64,000 nt of DNA from Mesostigma viride. Its lineage: Eukaryota > Streptophyta > Mesostigmatophyceae > Mesostigmatales > Mesostigmataceae. The DNA lies in assembly GCA_009746045.1 (NCBI GenBank), contig RPFO01000359.1:504662-568661 (forward strand). The letters are read 5' to 3'. Position 1 is the stretch's first letter; the number at the start of each line of letters is the position of its first letter. A model generated the notes under the pieces. That model was not told the DNA's origin. It searched no databases and saw only the letters and a program-made list of their open reading frames with translations. Made by a program: the position numbers and the translations under genes. This document shows positions 53,618-64,000 of the stretch, piece by piece.

Positions 53618-53930
53618 AGTTGAGTTGAGTTGAGTTTATTCCCGCGCCGGCGTCCGACAGGGGTGGACGAGTTTAATTAAATTCTGATTTGGCACGCCGC
53701 AAATAGTGAACACCATTTGCGCTCAGTGCCGGGTTTAATTAAATAATTAACTAATTAGTTAACAGTGAATCCAACGGCTGCCGGTACGGTCCTTCCTTAT
53801 GGGGTGGCAAACAAGGTGAGCCACTGCGTTGAGAGCGTTCGGTTGAGCAGCTCAGTGATACTTGACCCCTAGTACATACATTAATTAATTAGTACATAGA
53901 CCGGGGAAATGTGGAACTCAACTCAACTCC
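53618..53930. repeat. ~300-bp segment bounded by inverted TTGAG repeats
   Basis: AGTTGAGTTGAGTTGAGTTT at left and AACTCAACTCAACTCC at right, each next to C/G-rich sequence (CCGCGCCGG / CCGGCCGG). Several TTTAATTAAAT-type runs inside. Preceded at 53575 by CCATTGGTTAA...CCATTTACCCGGAAA, a motif repeated before the CAA tract at 54408. Element class unclear. Confidence 0.45.
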
Positions 53931-54438
53931 CCGGCCGGCCGGTCACCATGTAAGACCTGACTGATCTTTCTGCCATTCATGATTCAGTATAAAATCAAAG
54001 GCTGCAAACGCAGCTCAGACTGCAGTAACTCACTGGTCATATTGATGAGAGGTCCCCACCAATTGTTTGCATGTTCATGACTACATCAGCTGCTATCATG
54101 ACGGATGGCAATGACCGCGTGATGTCCAAATTATCTCTGCCGGCTGCCCAGCCCGCATCATGATGTCCGTTAGTGCGGCGTGCCGGTGGGCCGGGCTCAG
54201 CCAGGCTGGGCAACAACAATGACAACCGCAATTCAGTTCTAAATTCAACAACAACAATTCTTTGAAGGCATAGTTGTCTCCTTGACTGAGGTTGTCTCCT
54301 TGATAGTTGTCTCACTTCATATCACCCGGCTACCACATTATACACATTCATGGGTAACCAGCTGGTCGATACGACGTGGTACCCCTTCACCTAACGCTAC
54401 TATTCCCATTGGTTAATAAAAAAAAACCATTTGCCCGG
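53931..54438. other. Intergenic with GTTGTCTC motifs
   Basis: No gene. At 54264-54310 GTTGTCTCCTTGA occurs twice and GTTGTCTCAC once, echoing the end motif of repeat R. CCATTGGTTAATAAAAAAAA and CCATTTGCCCGGAAA (54408-54441) precede the CAA tract. Confidence 0.5.
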
Positions 54439-55447
<1,009 letters not shown>

Positions 55448-55462
55448 TACATATTAGTCAAC

Positions 55463-55524
55463 AACAGTGCTGCGTAAACGGAACCGCAGGATAACAGTGC
55501 TGCGTAAACGGAACCGCAGGATAA
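55463..55524. repeat. 31-bp tandem duplication
   Basis: AACAGTGCTGCGTAAACGG followed by AACCGCAGGAT occurs twice in a row directly after the CAA tract. Confidence 0.9.
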
Positions 55525-55763
55525 CTGGATTCCGTTGGGAGGCCTCGAAGATATTATCTGTCGTAATAGATCTTACAGTACAAAGCGTCGATTCGATGAG
55601 ATTCGATGAGATTCCATGAATATCCAAACAAACGAGAAAAGGCGCGCATCCATCGGTCCACGTTGCTTTCGACGTACCGACATGCATTTTACGACGGACA
55701 TCGTGTTGTGGGGAGGGCATCAACAGGTGGTAGTTCGGCGGTTGTGCGGCGTGGGCAACAACT

Positions 55764-55802
<39 letters not shown>

Positions 55803-56184
55803 CAACAACAACAGATTTCAGTTAGGTCAGGGTTAGGTGTAGTTCCTGGAAATTGGAATCTGGACTTGGCCTGTTTATCAACGCACCAAGTGGCTTCCTC
55901 TGGAGTTGCCAGTCATTTGTATCCTGTAAGGCAGCGTTATAGAACAGTGGCTGGCGATGACTGTCGACGAGAATGACAGGTTTGAGACATGGCGCCAGGG
56001 GCCGGCACAAGGATCGGCCTTGAGATTTTTTCTGCGGGCATAAATAAGTGGACCACGAAGGTATTTATGCCATGTTCCGTCTGCGATCAAACAAATCCTT
56101 GCATTGCCAACCAACGACTGTACCATCTCTCGAGAAATTGCTACCCAACTCCCTTGCGGTCTGAGCTTCATCAACCACAAAGCG
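55525..56184. other. 5' region of the second TPR gene
   Basis: Contains a second, short CAA tract (55758-55812) and no other repeat. No clear promoter motif. The frame is open for 27 codons upstream of the chosen start. Confidence 0.4.
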
Positions 56185-57990
56185 ATGGGAGTCACGTCTT
56201 CAACGCTCTGGCCAAACACTCGAACCAGTTTGACTGGCAATGTCGATCTGGTTGGTGATCGGCCCGCACACTCCAAATCGTACAGCGATTCCTCGAGCAA
56301 CGAACGCAAGGCCAACGAAGTGCTGCGCAGCTCGTCCTTTCGCTCGGCTCAAGCTTGGAATGACCCAGACGACCCCGAGTGTTCGCTGGCCGCGCTATTC
56401 ATGCAGGCCCCGGACGCCAAGAAATGCTTCCTTGGGCATGCTGGGCAGCCATCCAGGGCAAAAGTGCCCAAGCGATGGAGCCGGACCGCCGTTCATCCAT
56501 CTTGCAAGGTACTAGACAAGGCCGCTGCTACCTCACCCCAGGGGGCACGGGCCAACCGTTTGGTAGAAAAGGCGGCCGTGACATCGATCCTCGCCCTCCT
56601 CGACATGCTCGAGACCAGCCTGCACGTCGGCCGTTCCCGGCTCGACCCCGCGGACGCCCCCACCCTCGCCGAATGTCGGCACATGGTCGGCGGTTCCGTC
56701 CCCGATGTCCGTGGGTGCGCGGCCCGCCTGCACGCCCTCGCAGCGCGGGTCCAAGAGTCCATCGAGAAACTCGGCCCACTTTCTCGGCCCCAGCCCGAGC
56801 TCGAGCTGATTCAGCTCACCGTCTTGCGTGTCCGCGAGGCACTCCCCGATGCCCATCTCGAGCTGGCCCAGTCCTTGATGTCCCTGGCCCAGCTCTGCCA
56901 CTCCCAGGGCCGCTTCGACGAGGCGGTCTCCTACTTCCTCCGCCTGGCGTCCGTGGTGCGCACGTCACTGGGCTGCGAACACCCCGATTTTGCCGTCGCG
57001 CTCAACTTCCTCGCGGAGAGCCTGGGCCGTGCGGGGCGCGTGGCTGATGCTCTAAATACTTGCAAACGCGCGGTGGCGGTGGCCACGCTCGCGCTGGGGG
57101 CGGCCCACCCGCACACGCAGGGCTACCGGCGCAACCTGCGCGTGCTGCAGGGTGCGCAGGAGAGGCAGCAGAAGCCCGGCGCTACCATCCACTCCTCCGG
57201 TAATGTGGCCAGCGTTCACCCCGGCAGCTCTCACACCCACAACATGGGTGCGTACACTACGGATGCCCACGCCGGTGCCTTTGCTCATGCCCAACCGCAG
57301 GTCACCCCCGCGGGTCACATCGCCGTGCCGGGCGCGCATCCCGCAACAAGCATGCAGTCCCCCCTCTCGATGGCCATGGTCACACGCAACACCTCCGCCG
57401 CCCTCGCGGACGCGCTCAGCCTGCAGGTCCGACCCAGCGGCGTGCGTGTGAGCGGCATGAGTGCATGGGACGTGACCGCCACACCGGGCAACTCCCCCAC
57501 TGCCCACCGGACCAACAATGCCAGCGACAGCTTCAGGGCCGGCGCGTGCGAGAGCTTTAGGGCCGGCCGCACCCAGGTGTCTCCGGGGGATGCCCGCGAC
57601 AGCATTAGGTCATCTCCGAGCGATCTCATAGCCCACACGCATGCCTTCCCCCCCACGCCGTCCAGCTCGGGCCGCTCGCATCTCCGGCCCGTGTCGCCCG
57701 CGATTGACATCGCCATCGCGCTGTCACGTGTGGCATGCATCGTGCCGCCCGCCGCCGCGGCCCACAATGCCCCCCACACCCCCCATGCGCCGCCCCCGCC
57801 GCTGGGCCACAAGCGGCGGCGGTCCGGAGGGAGCACCGGCTCCCTGTCGCTGCGCAGCCTCTCGCCGTCGCTCTCCGACATGGGCTCGATCAGCGAGAGC
57901 TCCGAGGAGGGGTGCGGCAGCCCCACGGCGCCAGGGTCCCATCAGGGTGCCACCCCGCCGGGGGATGGCTTCTGGGACAGCAAGGCGTAG
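56185..57990 (+). CDS. Kinesin-light-chain-like TPR protein with Ser/Pro-rich C-terminal tail
   Basis: 601 codons from ATG 56185; the frame is open from an earlier ATG at 56104, but 56185 gives MGVTSST, matching the MGxxxS myristoylation-type start of the paralogue at 33484-34464. Ser-rich N-terminus to ~residue 130; helical block ~135-200 (SILALLDMLETSLHVGRSRL; RLHALAARVQESIEKL); TPR-like units at ~233-265 (RFDEAVSYFLRLASVV) and ~275-312 (NFLAESLGRAGRVADALNTC). From ~330 the protein is low-complexity, His/Pro/Ser-rich, with a basic patch GHKRRRSGGS (~556-565) and SLRSLSPSLSDMGS, likely phosphorylated. GC-rich coding, higher than surroundings. The tail is absent from the paralogue. Adaptor role inferred. 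Confidence 0.8.
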   Translation: MGVTSSTLWPNTRTSLTGNVDLVGDRPAHSKSYSDSSSNERKANEVLRSSSFRSAQAWNDPDDPECSLAALFMQAPDAKKCFLGHAGQPSRAKVPKRWSRTAVHPSCKVLDKAAATSPQGARANRLVEKAAVTSILALLDMLETSLHVGRSRLDPADAPTLAECRHMVGGSVPDVRGCAARLHALAARVQESIEKLGPLSRPQPELELIQLTVLRVREALPDAHLELAQSLMSLAQLCHSQGRFDEAVSYFLRLASVVRTSLGCEHPDFAVALNFLAESLGRAGRVADALNTCKRAVAVATLALGAAHPHTQGYRRNLRVLQGAQERQQKPGATIHSSGNVASVHPGSSHTHNMGAYTTDAHAGAFAHAQPQVTPAGHIAVPGAHPATSMQSPLSMAMVTRNTSAALADALSLQVRPSGVRVSGMSAWDVTATPGNSPTAHRTNNASDSFRAGACESFRAGRTQVSPGDARDSIRSSPSDLIAHTHAFPPTPSSSGRSHLRPVSPAIDIAIALSRVACIVPPAAAAHNAPHTPHAPPPPLGHKRRRSGGSTGSLSLRSLSPSLSDMGSISESSEEGCGSPTAPGSHQGATPPGDGFWDSKA

Positions 57991-59100
57991 GCGCGCGTGG
58001 CGGGGCTCTGCTGGCAGCGGGGCTTGATCGCCTAGCCACCACGGGAGGGCACGTCGTGAGGATGAGGATGACACCAAGCCCCCCTCAAGGCGGGGGGTGC
58101 ATTGTGTTTATAGTTTCTGCGATTCCAGGGTGTGCGCCGGGAGAAGGCTGCCTGCCCCACTCTCGTTGGGACCAACCGCCGTTCGTGTGTTAGCCCGCCC
58201 GAGATGGTGAATGGGACCAACCTCAGTGGCAAGTCTCGTGTGCGTTGGTGCATGGGCTGTTTACATTTCCCACACTCCAAGGCTTGGGGGCTGGGGCATG
58301 CGCCGTGTATATACAGTGCTGGGCCCCATCCTGGACATGTACAGAGTGAGCGTAGTGCTTTTTAGAGACCTTTCTGCGCGGGCTTAGAGCCTGGTGTTTT
58401 TGAGGTGTTTTTTAAGGCACGGTGGCAGATGAGGAAGCTGCAGATAAGGAGGATGGTTTGTCCACAGTGGATGCCACCCATTCTGCGCCCCATTTGAACT
58501 TTTTTGATGCCATTCGAGCCTGGGGAATAATTCGCCTGACAAGCAGGCACGCTGGGCCGGTGTGTGCAGCTAGGCCCTAGGAGCTGTAGCAATATTTAAT
58601 GGGTTCATAATCAATAATTGCGACAAGTTGAGCAGTATTGGGACTCCAGCAGAACGCCGACTTGGTGGGTCCAGGCGACCACACGACATACTGTGATTGG
58701 GATTTCTCCGCACTGCATGGCGGATGGAGATGCCAATCAAAGTCAGTTCCTTTGATGTCAGCATTTTTGTATGTAAATACTAGCTACTATCGGTATTGAA
58801 AATTAGAATAATGTGTAACCACAACTTAAATTCAAATTGAATGAAATTATATTCTTATATATCCTTATTTTCTACGATTGGCTCGAGGCATATTTGTCTC
58901 GTTTCTCGTTTTCAGGATTAAATCAACAAAGTAGAATTTCATTAAAAAATAAGTTACACAGCCATTTTAAGTCACCCAGGTAAAGCTTTCGTGCTGAAGC
59001 CGTACGTCTCATCAAACACACCATAATATCTAGACATGCATATCTGTTTTCACATGGACCTCATGAAATCACATCATCCCATGGCACGCATTTCTGCATT
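57991..59100. other. Intergenic, nothing recognised
   Basis: About 1.1 kb. 58800-59000 is A/T-rich. No repeats shared with other parts of the window were noticed. Confidence 0.45.
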
Positions 59101-59803
59101 CATTTGTGCTGGGTTTTCTGCTCCAGTTCAGACTCATGAGACTCGCTATCGCTGTCCACCAAAATAGGGCGTTGCTGCTGCTCATTGTTATTGCGGCCGT
59201 GTACCAAGTGCTTTCTCAATGAGAGAGTCATCATCCAAGTACTTGTTGCGCGGATGGCGTCGCACCTCATCGAGGATGGCGTCCATGACTGTAACAGCAT
59301 CGTCGCGTCGCTGCAGCAACACGATGTTTTCTGGCATACGCGGGCTTTTGGTTCCCGCCGCACATTTGTAAGTGCTGTCCTCCGGCTTTTTGCCTTTGCA
59401 CCGTGTGCAGTTCTTGGACATTTGGAATCATGGCATGGCTAACGTGATGACTGACTAGCTAGACCTTTTCAGTGGTTTTCCATTTGCGGGTATTTCCTCG
59501 TAAATGGTGGGAGAGCGATCGCAGCAATGGTGCTCACCACTAGACACTCCCGGCCAGTTAGGCTCGAAACACACGCCCTGATTAAGCATGCTGTTTCCGG
59601 CCCCACCGTCTAGGTCATCTAGTCGCTCTACACGTAAGCCAGCCATAATTTCAATGCACAAGGCTACACATTTCCATTGATCACCATTCATCTTCATCAT
59701 CCTGAACGACTCGAACACGCGGACAAGATAACGGCAGGCTAGAGCTACCATGGTCCGGATTCTCCCGATTTCTGGCCTGCGCTGGTTGTCTCCTTGATCA
59801 GTA
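59100..59803 (-). repeat. Repeat R, copy 3, best-preserved coding sequence
   Basis: Starts ATCAAGGAGACAACCAGCGC at 59800. The frame 59859-59455 reads TMVALACRYLVRVFESFRMM, IMAGLRVERLDDLDGGAGNS and DRSPTIYEEIPANGKP. A second frame, 59421-59188, reads MSKNCTRCKGKKPEDSTYKC, PRMPENIVLLQRRDDAV and ILDEVRRHPRNKYLDDDSLI. The C-x2-C-x10-13-C spacing could bind zinc. This copy extends farther than the others after DDAV. A single indel or intron could join the two frames. Product unknown; likely a transposon protein as R is multi-copy. Confidence 0.55.
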
Positions 59804-59944
59804 ACAGCGCTCGCTCTAGATATGGCACGTGCAATCACATGCAGTGAGTGGTCACCCAACTATGGCGCTACCATGATCTCAAAAGCAGATTGCGCACGGG
59901 GATAGTCCAGCTAGACCCCTTCCATAGTAGTACACTCTCCTACC

Positions 59945-60113
59945 GTCCTGACCATGCAGGAATTTGGTTTCCTCCTGCCAACCATGCAGACAAGTGGCCA
60001 GTCTTCATCGTATGTGATAGCGTCCTAATAAGGTTTGGCTCGCGACTAATCCTTGCATGATCGTTGAACCAGCACACGGCTGCACTTTTGGTAAGCTGTA
60101 CGCATTGAGACAC
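59945..60113 (-). pseudogene. Repeated coding fragment of unknown family, copy 2
   Basis: With one frameshift the minus strand reads AAVCWFNDHARISREPNLIR, TLSHTMKTG, homologous to 48103-48354. It lies just upstream (on the minus strand) of repeat R copy 3, so the two may belong to one element. Confidence 0.45.
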
Positions 60114-60430
60114 AATGTGTGAGATTCATGCAACATACTCGATCTATCTCCTACTTTTTCCTTTATCTTCGATCTTCGTCAATACAATGTTCATACAGAA
60201 TGTCGAACCCAGCTTAATTTTCCGATTTCAGGGGTACCCAAACATACCCGAAAAATTGGTCTTGTGGCGCTTGGTACCCTCCGTAGTTTTAATGCTCGAT
60301 GTCTTGCTAAATGCCGACTTGAAAGGTACAAAGTCTCCTCGACTTCACCACCTCGTCTTCATCTTGCATGAGCCTCGTTCACGTCCACCTCGCCTTGCAT
60401 GGTCTTCTGCCTGCACACAAAATGCATTAA
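60114..60430. other. Intergenic, nothing recognised
   Basis: One open frame of 107 codons on the plus strand (60115-60438) has no domain and starts at the edge of the repeated fragment; I do not call it a gene. Confidence 0.4.
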
Positions 60431-60700
60431 TTAATTAATTAATTAAGAACATAACTCCGTTGGGAGTATATGTAGCACATAGCCCAGAGAAGGGGCATGT
60501 ATGAGCCTATAATACATTCTAAGCTACTTCCTGCAAGGGTGGGAATGTAAACAACACTTGCTCTAGGTGCCCCAAGGGCACCTGCATCCCCATGATCTAT
60601 CAAGCTATGCCCAGCTATAAGGGTTGTCTCTTTGATAAGGGGGAGCCTGTCATCGGGGGGAAGATCAGCATAGCTATACAACAAGATGCATAGGCGACGC
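60430..60700 (-). mobile_element. LINE-B-type 3' UTR with tail B, inverted, carrying a short foreign motif
   Basis: (TTAA)n, CATAACTCCGTTGGGAGTAT, then the tail B UTR in reverse (AAGGGGCATGTATGAGCC; AGGGTGGGAATGTAA; CCCAGCTATAAGG). At 60623-60639 GGTTGTCTCTTTGATA is inserted relative to the other copies (which read AGCTAAGGGGGAG); it matches the end of repeat R. Confidence 0.75.
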
Positions 60701-61324
60701 TGAAACAAGGAAATTAAGACCATAGACGATCAAACTTCTAATTAGACGGTCGGCTGAAAAACATTTCTGGATGAAAATGACGGACAGTAAAACCGTGGCA
60801 GATTCCTAAAACATGGCAGATTATAAACCAATGTCTCGTTTGAGATTATAAACCAATGTCGTGACCACCATGGGCGTTCCTTGCATAGGCTTCCCTGCAT
60901 AGTCCACCACTATCCTTATGAATTTAACGGTTGACACTGCTCTCAGCTAATTTCTTTCATGTCATCGCGCTCTTTTAATTTGATCACGTCGGACAGATTC
61001 ACCCGCGCTCGACAGACTTTGTGCTTATATATTCAACCAGGACTGTGGGAAACTTTGCGAACTGAAGACGTGTTAGAATCCCTGAATGCCTCTGTGGCCT
61101 TGTACGTCGCCATCACCCCGCACTCCCGCACCTGCCAACCACCGCCAGTGGCTTTTTTTGTGATGCCTGTGCTCGCGCCGTCTTGCTTTCGTCCAACATG
61201 AAAGACGCGACGCGCATTCGCTGTCGCCTTTGGATCGACCAAAGGACACGCACTTAGAACTAACCCTACTTACGAAGCGAACTTGAAATACTTACTCGTA
61301 AAGCTAAACGTCCTAGGACCGTAA
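60701..61324. other. Intergenic, nothing recognised
   Basis: Short frames on both strands at 60959-61242; the minus one (GRRVFHVGRKQDG-like) shows no domain I can name. Confidence 0.4.
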
Positions 61325-61640
61325 CTCGAGAGCCATCAAGTAGAAAGAGGTCCGGCGGTGGCTGAGTGAGACCAACTGCCAGGGCCTCGGTCTTCTTGCT
61401 GACCTCGAGCCCCACCTCAGCACACGGGCCGCGATTGCGAGGCAGTCAAGCCATGTCTGCACGTGCTCAGCTTGTCCTCGAAAAGGGTGGTGTCGCCTGC
61501 ATAGATGATTTTTGCTAGCCGAATCTCCGTGTCCACCCCGCCATGCCAGAAATGGTTGGCGACTTTCACCCCTGGTTCCCTACCCACAATGCGAGCAAAC
61601 CTATGAATGGAAGCCGCATTCATTACACGTGAGTTATCAC
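61325..61640 (-). pseudogene. LINE-A ORF2 fragment around RT motif C
   Basis: Minus strand: RIVGREPGVKVANHFWHGGV, DTEIRLAKIIYAGDTTLFED, then LEVSKKTEALA and DLFLLDGSRV. Matches LINE-A at 28040-28310. The catalytic Y-A-D-D is mutated to Y-A-G-D. Both ends truncated; no tail. Confidence 0.75.
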
Positions 61641-62424
61641 ATGAGAAGACCACTTATTAATAAATTACACGTACACATGTGCGTTACGTGAGCATAAATC
61701 CTCAAAGGTGTGGACGTGGAGATGGTGATGGAAATGAAAACTATCGAGCTAAAACAAATACCCCATAAATTAGTTGATAGGCAGTTACGGGCCATGTTTA
61801 CCAGATATATGACAGCAAAGGAACTCTTTTATTAAATTTGCTATTTTCTGGGACATATTGCAACATCTGGGTCTAACAGCGTCCACATTTATGCTGGGCC
61901 TAATGGTGTAGCATGCAGAAGCCATCCATTCAAAGACCCTTGCAACTGATTTGCAACCTCAGCCTCTTCCACCCTAGTTTCCTTCTCCTTCCTTGGGGAT
62001 CCATCATGGGATACATTTCCATAGACCAACGAACCTGGCCTTCTATCTCATCCCTAGCTAGCTCGAGAGGGCCTCCTGGCTACGCCCGTAGTTGTTGCCA
62101 GGTACCAACTCGCAAGGGCACCCTAATGGGCTCAAGGGTTAACTTCTAACACAATCGATCTGCAGCGCTCAAGCCGGCAGAAGTGTTCAAAAGGTCATCC
62201 ATCATGGGATGCCCTCACGTTGATTGTAGACTGCACCTCATGTGCATCCTACAATAACCCAAGTCCCTGCACGAAGACCTACATGAAGACCTCCTCACAA
62301 GAATCCAGGTCGCGTATTCATGGAGCATAGCGTACTGCTTGCGGGGTGTAATCACAGAGTGAAAAGATGAATCCTTGCTGGCGCGTAGTCTAAAAGGCTG
62401 GGCGTATTTGCGCAGGCCAGACTT
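61641..62424. other. 3' flank of the FtsH-like gene, nothing recognised
   Basis: About 780 bp; contains no repeat seen elsewhere in the window. Part is presumably 3' UTR of the minus-strand gene. Confidence 0.4.
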
Positions 62425-62650
62425 CTACTTGCTGGGCGTCATGAGCGCAGCCACCACGGCCTGCGGCCCCACCAGCTCCGACTCGTCCTTCTTGGGCGCG
62501 ACCATGGGTAGGTCGACGCCTGGTGGCATGTTGGCGCGGATCACCTCCTCCAGCTTGCTGCCTGTGAGGACCAGGTCGCGTGAGAGCAGCTCCACCACCG
62601 CGTTGATGGGGCCGCGGAGCTCACGCACGAGCTGGCGCGCCTTTTGGTAC
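62425..62650 (-). CDS. FtsH/M41-like protein, last exon (partial gene)
   Basis: After a splice acceptor (CTTGTCCCGCAG on the minus strand) the exon reads YQKARQLVRELRGPINAVVE, LLSRDLVLTGSKLEEVIRAN, MPPGVDLPMV ... ALMTPSK, stop. This fits the C-terminal helices of FtsH proteases, where A-x2-L-L-x-x-x-R/N ... L-A-x-x-L-L-x-x-x-x-L-x-G-x-E-(I/V)-x-x-(I/V) ends the M41 domain. The reading frame joins exon 63446-63646 in phase (Arg codon split AG|G). No AAA or HExxH motif is visible because those parts lie beyond the window, so a proteolytically inactive plastid FtsHi-type member is possible. Such proteins act at organelle membranes. Confidence 0.6.
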
Positions 62651-63445
62651 CTGCGGGACAAGCGGGCGGGTGCCGCATGGTCGCAAGCATGGGGTGGCAG
62701 GCATGAGGTGGCAACACATATATCGTTGCACCCTCTAGATTTCAGGCCTGCGCTGGTCGGCTCATGGATACCATGGTCACTATACTAGAGTATCCAGGCA
62801 TGCGCTGGTTGTCTTGTGGTTACGTGTGGCAACGCAGAAAGGGGTCGCGTCAATAATTAGGAAGGAAGCGGCGGCTCCAATATTTGAGGGCAGGGAAGCA
62901 GGCAGTTGACCAGAAGATGACAAGGAAACAAGAGTCGTATTACATTTGACGCGTGAGAGGGTGGTAAACCTACAAGTTTGGACAGCAAGTACAAAGTCCA
63001 CGCAGATGACAGGGAAGCGCCCATTCCCCATCTCTACCTCCATTACCCCTTCTCAGCCCCCTCCACCACCCCTTCCTCAAACTCCTGCCATCAGGATGCC
63101 ACAGCAGGAAGAATGCCATGGAGGATGAATGCCATGAGGACCATCATTCCTGACCATCCCGCCACTCACCTCCCGTTGACCCCCCCCCCCCCCCCCCTCC
63201 CCCCTTTCCTCAACTTGTTGACCACATCTGCTTCCCCGGCGTGCCACCTCTTGTTGACTCACCCCCCGTTCTTGCTCCATCCCCCCTGCCTCACCTCTCC
63301 TCCCCCACACCTCCCACCTCCCCTCCCTGCTTCTCTTTACCATTACACTCGGACTCTCGTTCATGAGCTCCTCCACCACCCTACCGCGCATGGGCCCACC
63401 TCTCGTTGACCAGCTCCTCCACCACACTACCGCGCATTCACCCAC
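62651..63445 (-). other. Intron of the FtsH-like gene
   Basis: Bounded on the minus strand by GTGGGTG (donor) and CCCGCAG (acceptor), 795 bp. Contains a homopolymer C run at ~63180-63198 and CCACC/CTCC-rich sequence. A ~43-bp piece including the exon end and donor is repeated in its first ~100 bp. R-end-like motifs (TTTCAGGCCTGCGCTGGT and AGGCATGCGCTGGTTGTC) occur at 62739-62812. Confidence 0.55.
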
Positions 63446-63646
63446 CTCTCGTTGACCAGCTCCATGGTAAGCCGGTCGACCTCGGCCATGGTGCGCTGTG
63501 CCGGCTGGTAGCGCGTGCCCCACGTGTGCCGCTCGTCCAGGCCGTCCAGCCCCATCACCTGCCCGCTCACTTTCATCTCGCTGCCCGTGCGGTGGTAAAT
63601 GGGCACCTCCGTGTATGGGACGAGGCCCAGGTCGCTCTGCCCACAG
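63446..63646 (-). CDS. FtsH/M41-like protein, penultimate exon (partial gene)
   Basis: Acceptor CCCCTGCAG, then GQSDLGLVPYTEVPIYHRTG, SEMKVSGQVMGLDGLDERHT, YQPAQRTMAEVDRLTMELVN, ER. S-D-x-L-G-x-V followed ~50 residues later by an (A/I)-x-x-E-V-x-R-L helix resembles the M41 segment (G-M-S-D-x-x-G ... I-D-x-E-V-x-R-I) after the protease active site. 201 nt; it ends in phase 2 at GAGAG|GTGGG. Earlier exons must lie right of the window or in 63647-64000, where I see no clear coding. Confidence 0.6.
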
Positions 63647-64000
63647 CTGCAGGGGGGCGAGAGACATGCCGGGGTATCCGGGTCGTGGTAGTGGGTGGTA
63701 AGGGTGGTGGTGGGAATAGGGGCAGGGGTACGATTACAACATACAAGTTGACATGAAGGGAATTCTATAAGGAGTACTCATGACTGCGGGCTGATGGATG
63801 CAGTAACTCACTAAGGTTATATTGATGAAGTGAAACAACCACATGAAGCATTGTTAGAGAGTGGTGGAGTGGTACTTCGATAACATCCCAAGAGGCTGTC
63901 GAGGCATGCCGCGTCCCACGAGGCATTCCACGCGATCATGTGACAATGTCGGACCCTCAGCCTCATGATGTGCCAAGGCGTTCTGGGGTACCCATCACAA
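63647..64000. other. Probable intron to the window edge
   Basis: Upstream (minus-strand) continuation of the FtsH-like gene. No coding block recognised in these ~350 bp. Confidence 0.4.

Noticed and set aside
57315-57926. Minus-strand frames opposite the TPR gene tail
   Set aside because: GC-rich antisense shadows; the plus-strand gene has a paralogue supporting its frame.
62375-62788. Plus-strand frame of 137 codons across the last FtsH-like exon
   Set aside because: Minus-strand reading shows homology-type signatures and consistent splice sites; the plus frame is its shadow.

Overview
This is a eukaryotic nuclear window with very low gene density. It holds eukaryotic mobile elements only (LINEs, DIRS/PAT, hAT, PIF/Harbinger and TTAA-inserting elements), satellite arrays, kilobase-long pure microsatellites, and genes with intron-like structure. 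I see no operons, rRNA or tRNA. A split-direct-repeat tyrosine-recombinase retroelement like those of volvocine green algae, plus an FtsH-like gene end, fits a microalga (my best guess is the green lineage), but the taxon is inferred, not shown. Many repeat copies differ by single-base indels, so part of the frame damage may be assembly error.

Layout. 1-10.9 kb is a satellite block: three arrays of a ~174-bp monomer, two arrays of a ~109-bp repeat (nine units each), and a duplicated spacer with a small Tudor-like reading frame; a tandem pair of insertions (5.6-7.7 kb) splits the second macro-unit. 10.9-12.3 kb carries a GIY-YIG nuclease frame on the minus strand. 12.4-17.8 kb is an apparently intact DIRS/PAT-type retrotransposon with gag-like and RT-RNase H-tyrosine recombinase ORFs and an NPGP (2A-like) motif between RNase H and recombinase. 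19.1-29.4 kb reads as one old LINE (LINE-A: ORF1, AP-endonuclease, RT) split by three nested insertions: a truncated LINE-A copy, a hAT element with a perfect 8-bp target duplication, and an ORF1-only LINE (LINE-B) composite with a 10-bp duplication.

29.4-43.3 kb holds more LINE-B and related copies, a TTAA-flanked piggyBac-like element (30.7-32.5 kb), a kinesin-light-chain-like TPR gene (33.5-34.5 kb), and a decayed PIF/Harbinger element (35.55-39.45 kb) with TTA duplications and an internal CA microsatellite. 43.3-46.5 kb is largely unassigned but ends in relic satellite monomers. 46.5-53.5 kb is again LINE material: a minus-strand LINE-B copy broken by a 2.6-kb piggyBac-like element at a TTAA whose empty form is seen in sister copies. 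54.4-55.4 kb is a ~1-kb pure (CAA)n tract. 56.2-58.0 kb is a second TPR gene paralogous to the first; both start with an N-myristoylation-type MGxxxS. 59-61.7 kb holds repeat fragments, and 62.4-63.6 kb the last two visible exons of an FtsH/M41-like gene running off the right edge on the minus strand.

The likely host genes are the two TPR genes, the FtsH-like gene and perhaps the GIY-YIG gene. The rest is a record of successive transposition, datable by nesting: hAT and LINE-B into LINE-A, TTAA element into LINE-B, truncated LINE-A into LINE-B.
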